In this document: piece after piece, positions 7,554 to 8,870 of the stretch | Layout of the letters: every line of letters starts with the position of its first letter | Position numbering within the stretch: position 1 is the first letter of the stretch | Origin: Ferruginibacter sp. | Lineage (GTDB): Bacteria > Bacteroidota > Bacteroidia > Chitinophagales > Chitinophagaceae | Assembly (NCBI GenBank): GCA_025357775.1 | Contig: JANXOQ010000242.1 | Coordinates: 1 to 8,870 of the forward strand | Length of the DNA stretch: 8,870 nt | Direction: 5' to 3' | Notes under the pieces: model-generated | Told to the model about the DNA's origin: nothing | Database searches by the model: none | What the model saw: only the letters and a program-made list of their open reading frames with translations | Translations under genes and position numbers: made by a program

Positions 7554-8180
7554 TTAAGGTGTATCAAAAAACATTGTCATAATTTCTTTAATATTTTTAA
7601 AGGTATTTGCCATGGGTTCTTTAATGTTTTGTGTGGCTATCCATTTTACTTCTACAATATCTTCTTCTGCCTGTGCTACAATATTTTGGCTTGTGGGGCA
7701 AGTAAAATAAAACCAATGACATACTTTTAAAATATTTTTTTCTTTTTCTGTGTATAAATGGTAAGTTTCTCCAATCTTTCTTTTGCAATCTAAGTTTTTA
7801 ACAGCAGTTTCTTCTTCTATTTCTCTGCTAGCGCAACTTTCAATTGTTTCTCCTTTTTCTAATTTACCTTTTGGTAAATCCCATTTGTCCCTTCTAAAAA
7901 TAAATAGAAGTTCTTTATTTTCATTTTGTACAATACCACCAGCTGCTTCTATAACTTCAAACTGTGCGAAAAAATCTTTTTTTACAGCGGTAAAATTATT
8001 ACCCAATACTATTGCTGCTATCATATTTTCTTCACCTAGCTTTTTTAAAATATTTTTAGCTTTTACTTTTTCATTATTTATAAAAATTACATTTTCTTGT
8101 TTAGATAAAACGATTTGCTCCTCAGATAATGTATTGGTAAGGTAAATTGGCTTCTCTTTTACAAAAATTTTTAGCTGCAT
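7554..8180 (-). CDS. Nudix hydrolase
   Basis: A 208-residue cytoplasmic protein of the Nudix superfamily, which hydrolyses nucleoside diphosphates linked to another group. Residues 1-~73 form an N-terminal alpha/beta extension with no domain I can name. The Nudix fold starts near FEVIEAAGGIV (74-84). The Nudix box lies at 105-127: Gly105, Glu111, then REIEEETAV at 119-127, with metal-binding Arg119-Glu120 and Glu123-Glu124 present. The one deviation is Ala126 where the consensus has Gly. It is probably still active, since the acidic residues are intact. WDLPKGKLEKGE just ahead is the usual lead-in. The substrate cannot be predicted. It converges with the TPR gene across 63 bases that show no GC-rich hairpin, and it diverges from pyrE. 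From memory, a Nudix gene next to pyrE recurs in Bacteroidota, suggesting a nucleotide-related role (inference). Confidence 0.92.
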   Translation of the reverse strand: MQLKIFVKEKPIYLTNTLSEEQIVLSKQENVIFINNEKVKAKNILKKLGEENMIAAIVLGNNFTAVKKDFFAQFEVIEAAGGIVQNENKELLFIFRRDKWDLPKGKLEKGETIESCASREIEEETAVKNLDCKRKIGETYHLYTEKEKNILKVCHWFYFTCPTSQNIVAQAEEDIVEVKWIATQNIKEPMANTFKNIKEIMTMFFDTP

Positions 8181-8351
8181 ATTTTGTGGTTGGTTAATAT
8201 ATTTATTAATAAGTTTAATTGTTAAAATAAGTATTGATTAGATTGTTAGTACTGTAAACAACCAAAAGCATAGTAGCTAAATTTAAATCTATAAACTTTT
8301 AAGTAATCATCTTTCTCACTTGTAAAAATATACAATCATTTGCCAAGTCAT

Positions 8352-8359
8352 TATCTTTG
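8352..8359 (+). promoter_or_regulatory. Perfect -7 promoter element for pyrE
   Basis: TATCTTTG matches the Bacteroidota TAnnTTTG -7 element exactly and ends 15 bases before the pyrE ATG, implying a very short leader of about ten bases. No TTTG -33 box lies at the usual spacing: the nearest TTG (8320-8322) is about ten bases too far upstream. The site may therefore be -7 driven or activator assisted. Confidence 0.55.
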
Positions 8360-8374
8360 CTAAAATAAATTTTA

Positions 8375-8870
8375 ATGACATCAGCAGCAAGCAGTATTGC
8401 AGAAAAACTATTACAAATAAACGCAGTAAAATTAAATATTGAAAACCCTTATACATGGGCAAGTGGGTGGAAAAGCCCTATTTACTGTGATAACAGGCGT
8501 GCATTGGGTTTTCCATTTGTAAGAGATTTTATAAAAAGCGAATTGAGTGCAGTAATATTTGAACATTTTGCAGAGGCAGAAACCATAGCTGGTGTAGCCA
8601 CAGCTGGCATATCTTGGGGTGCTATGGCAGCAGACCAATTAAAACTTCCTTTTATGTATGTGCGCCCAAAGCCAAAAGAGCATGGCATGGGTAACCAAAT
8701 AGAAGGAATGTATGAAGCAGGGCAAAGAGTAATTGTAATAGAAGATTTAATATCTACCGGTAAGAGTAGCTTACAAGTATGTGAAGTATTACAAAAAGAA
8801 GGATTGATTATTGAAGGAATGATTTCTATTTTTAATTACGGTTTTCCACAAGCCACAGCAGCTTTTAAAA
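8375..8870 (+). CDS. pyrE: Orotate phosphoribosyltransferase, C-terminus cut off by window edge
   Basis: The ATG at 8375 opens a frame that runs to the window end (165 complete codons; the family is usually ~210 residues, so about the last quarter is missing). The enzyme joins orotate to PRPP to make orotidine 5'-monophosphate, the fifth step of de novo pyrimidine synthesis, in the cytoplasm. Diagnostic parts are YTWASGWKSPIYCDNR (26-41), GVATAGISWGAMAAD (73-87), the catalytic-loop segment YVRPKPKEHG (95-104, with Arg97, Lys99, Lys101, His103) and the PRPP-binding motif VIVIEDLISTGKSS (119-132, Glu123-Asp124). No key residue is missing in the visible part. The start is set by the first in-frame ATG just after the TATCTTTG element. 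No attenuator or PyrR-type leader is visible, and the leader would be too short for one. Confidence 0.95.
   Translation, partial: MTSAASSIAEKLLQINAVKLNIENPYTWASGWKSPIYCDNRRALGFPFVRDFIKSELSAVIFEHFAEAETIAGVATAGISWGAMAADQLKLPFMYVRPKPKEHGMGNQIEGMYEAGQRVIVIEDLISTGKSSLQVCEVLQKEGLIIEGMISIFNYGFPQATAAFK

Noticed and set aside
7783..8145. A 120-codon plus-strand open frame opposite the Nudix gene
   Set aside because: The minus-strand frame contains an almost complete Nudix box; the plus-strand translation is a Ser/Phe-rich shadow.
8263..8270. CAAAAGCA (TGCTTTTG on the minus strand) as a -7 box for the Nudix gene
   Set aside because: There is one mismatch in the critical TA and no TTTG at the right spacing upstream, so it is no better than chance in this AT-rich DNA.
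8432..8688. Two overlapping minus-strand open frames of 68 codons
   Set aside because: They lie inside pyrE, whose motifs are unmistakable on the plus strand.

Overview
This AT-rich window looks like chromosomal DNA from a member of the Bacteroidota, most likely close to the Chitinophagaceae (inference). The evidence is a GLPGLI-family gene directly behind a carboxypeptidase-regulatory-like/plug/beta-barrel outer-membrane protein gene, the absence of Shine-Dalgarno sequences, TTTG / TAnnTTTG-type promoter elements, and the Bacteroidota style of the GlgB and PyrE proteins. It holds seven protein genes, two of them cut by the window edges. I see no rRNA, tRNA, CRISPR array, insertion sequence or phage gene.

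Left part (1-4124), all on the minus strand. A 924-residue TonB-receptor-like outer-membrane beta-barrel protein is followed after 22 bases by a GLPGLI-family secreted protein. After a further 124 bases comes the start of a secreted protein of unknown function that runs off the left edge. The first two are almost certainly one operon, read from a convincing candidate promoter at 4163-4193. Their substrate is unknown.

Middle (4125-7490). A 362-base divergent intergenic region separates that operon from a plus-strand pair: glgB, the 1,4-alpha-glucan (glycogen) branching enzyme with all catalytic residues present, and 40 bases later a secreted protein made of TPR repeats. The intergenic region holds two small inverted repeats. 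One lies just upstream of the receptor promoter, the other directly in front of the glgB start codon.

Right part (7491-8870). A minus-strand Nudix hydrolase converges on the TPR gene and diverges from pyrE (orotate phosphoribosyltransferase, pyrimidine synthesis), which is cut by the right edge. A perfect TATCTTTG -7 element sits just upstream of pyrE.

Most of the window is ordinary core metabolism and envelope biology. The least explained parts are the receptor/GLPGLI pair, the secreted protein at the left edge, and the two dyads in the divergent region. I found no sign of a defence system or other clearly new multi-gene system.
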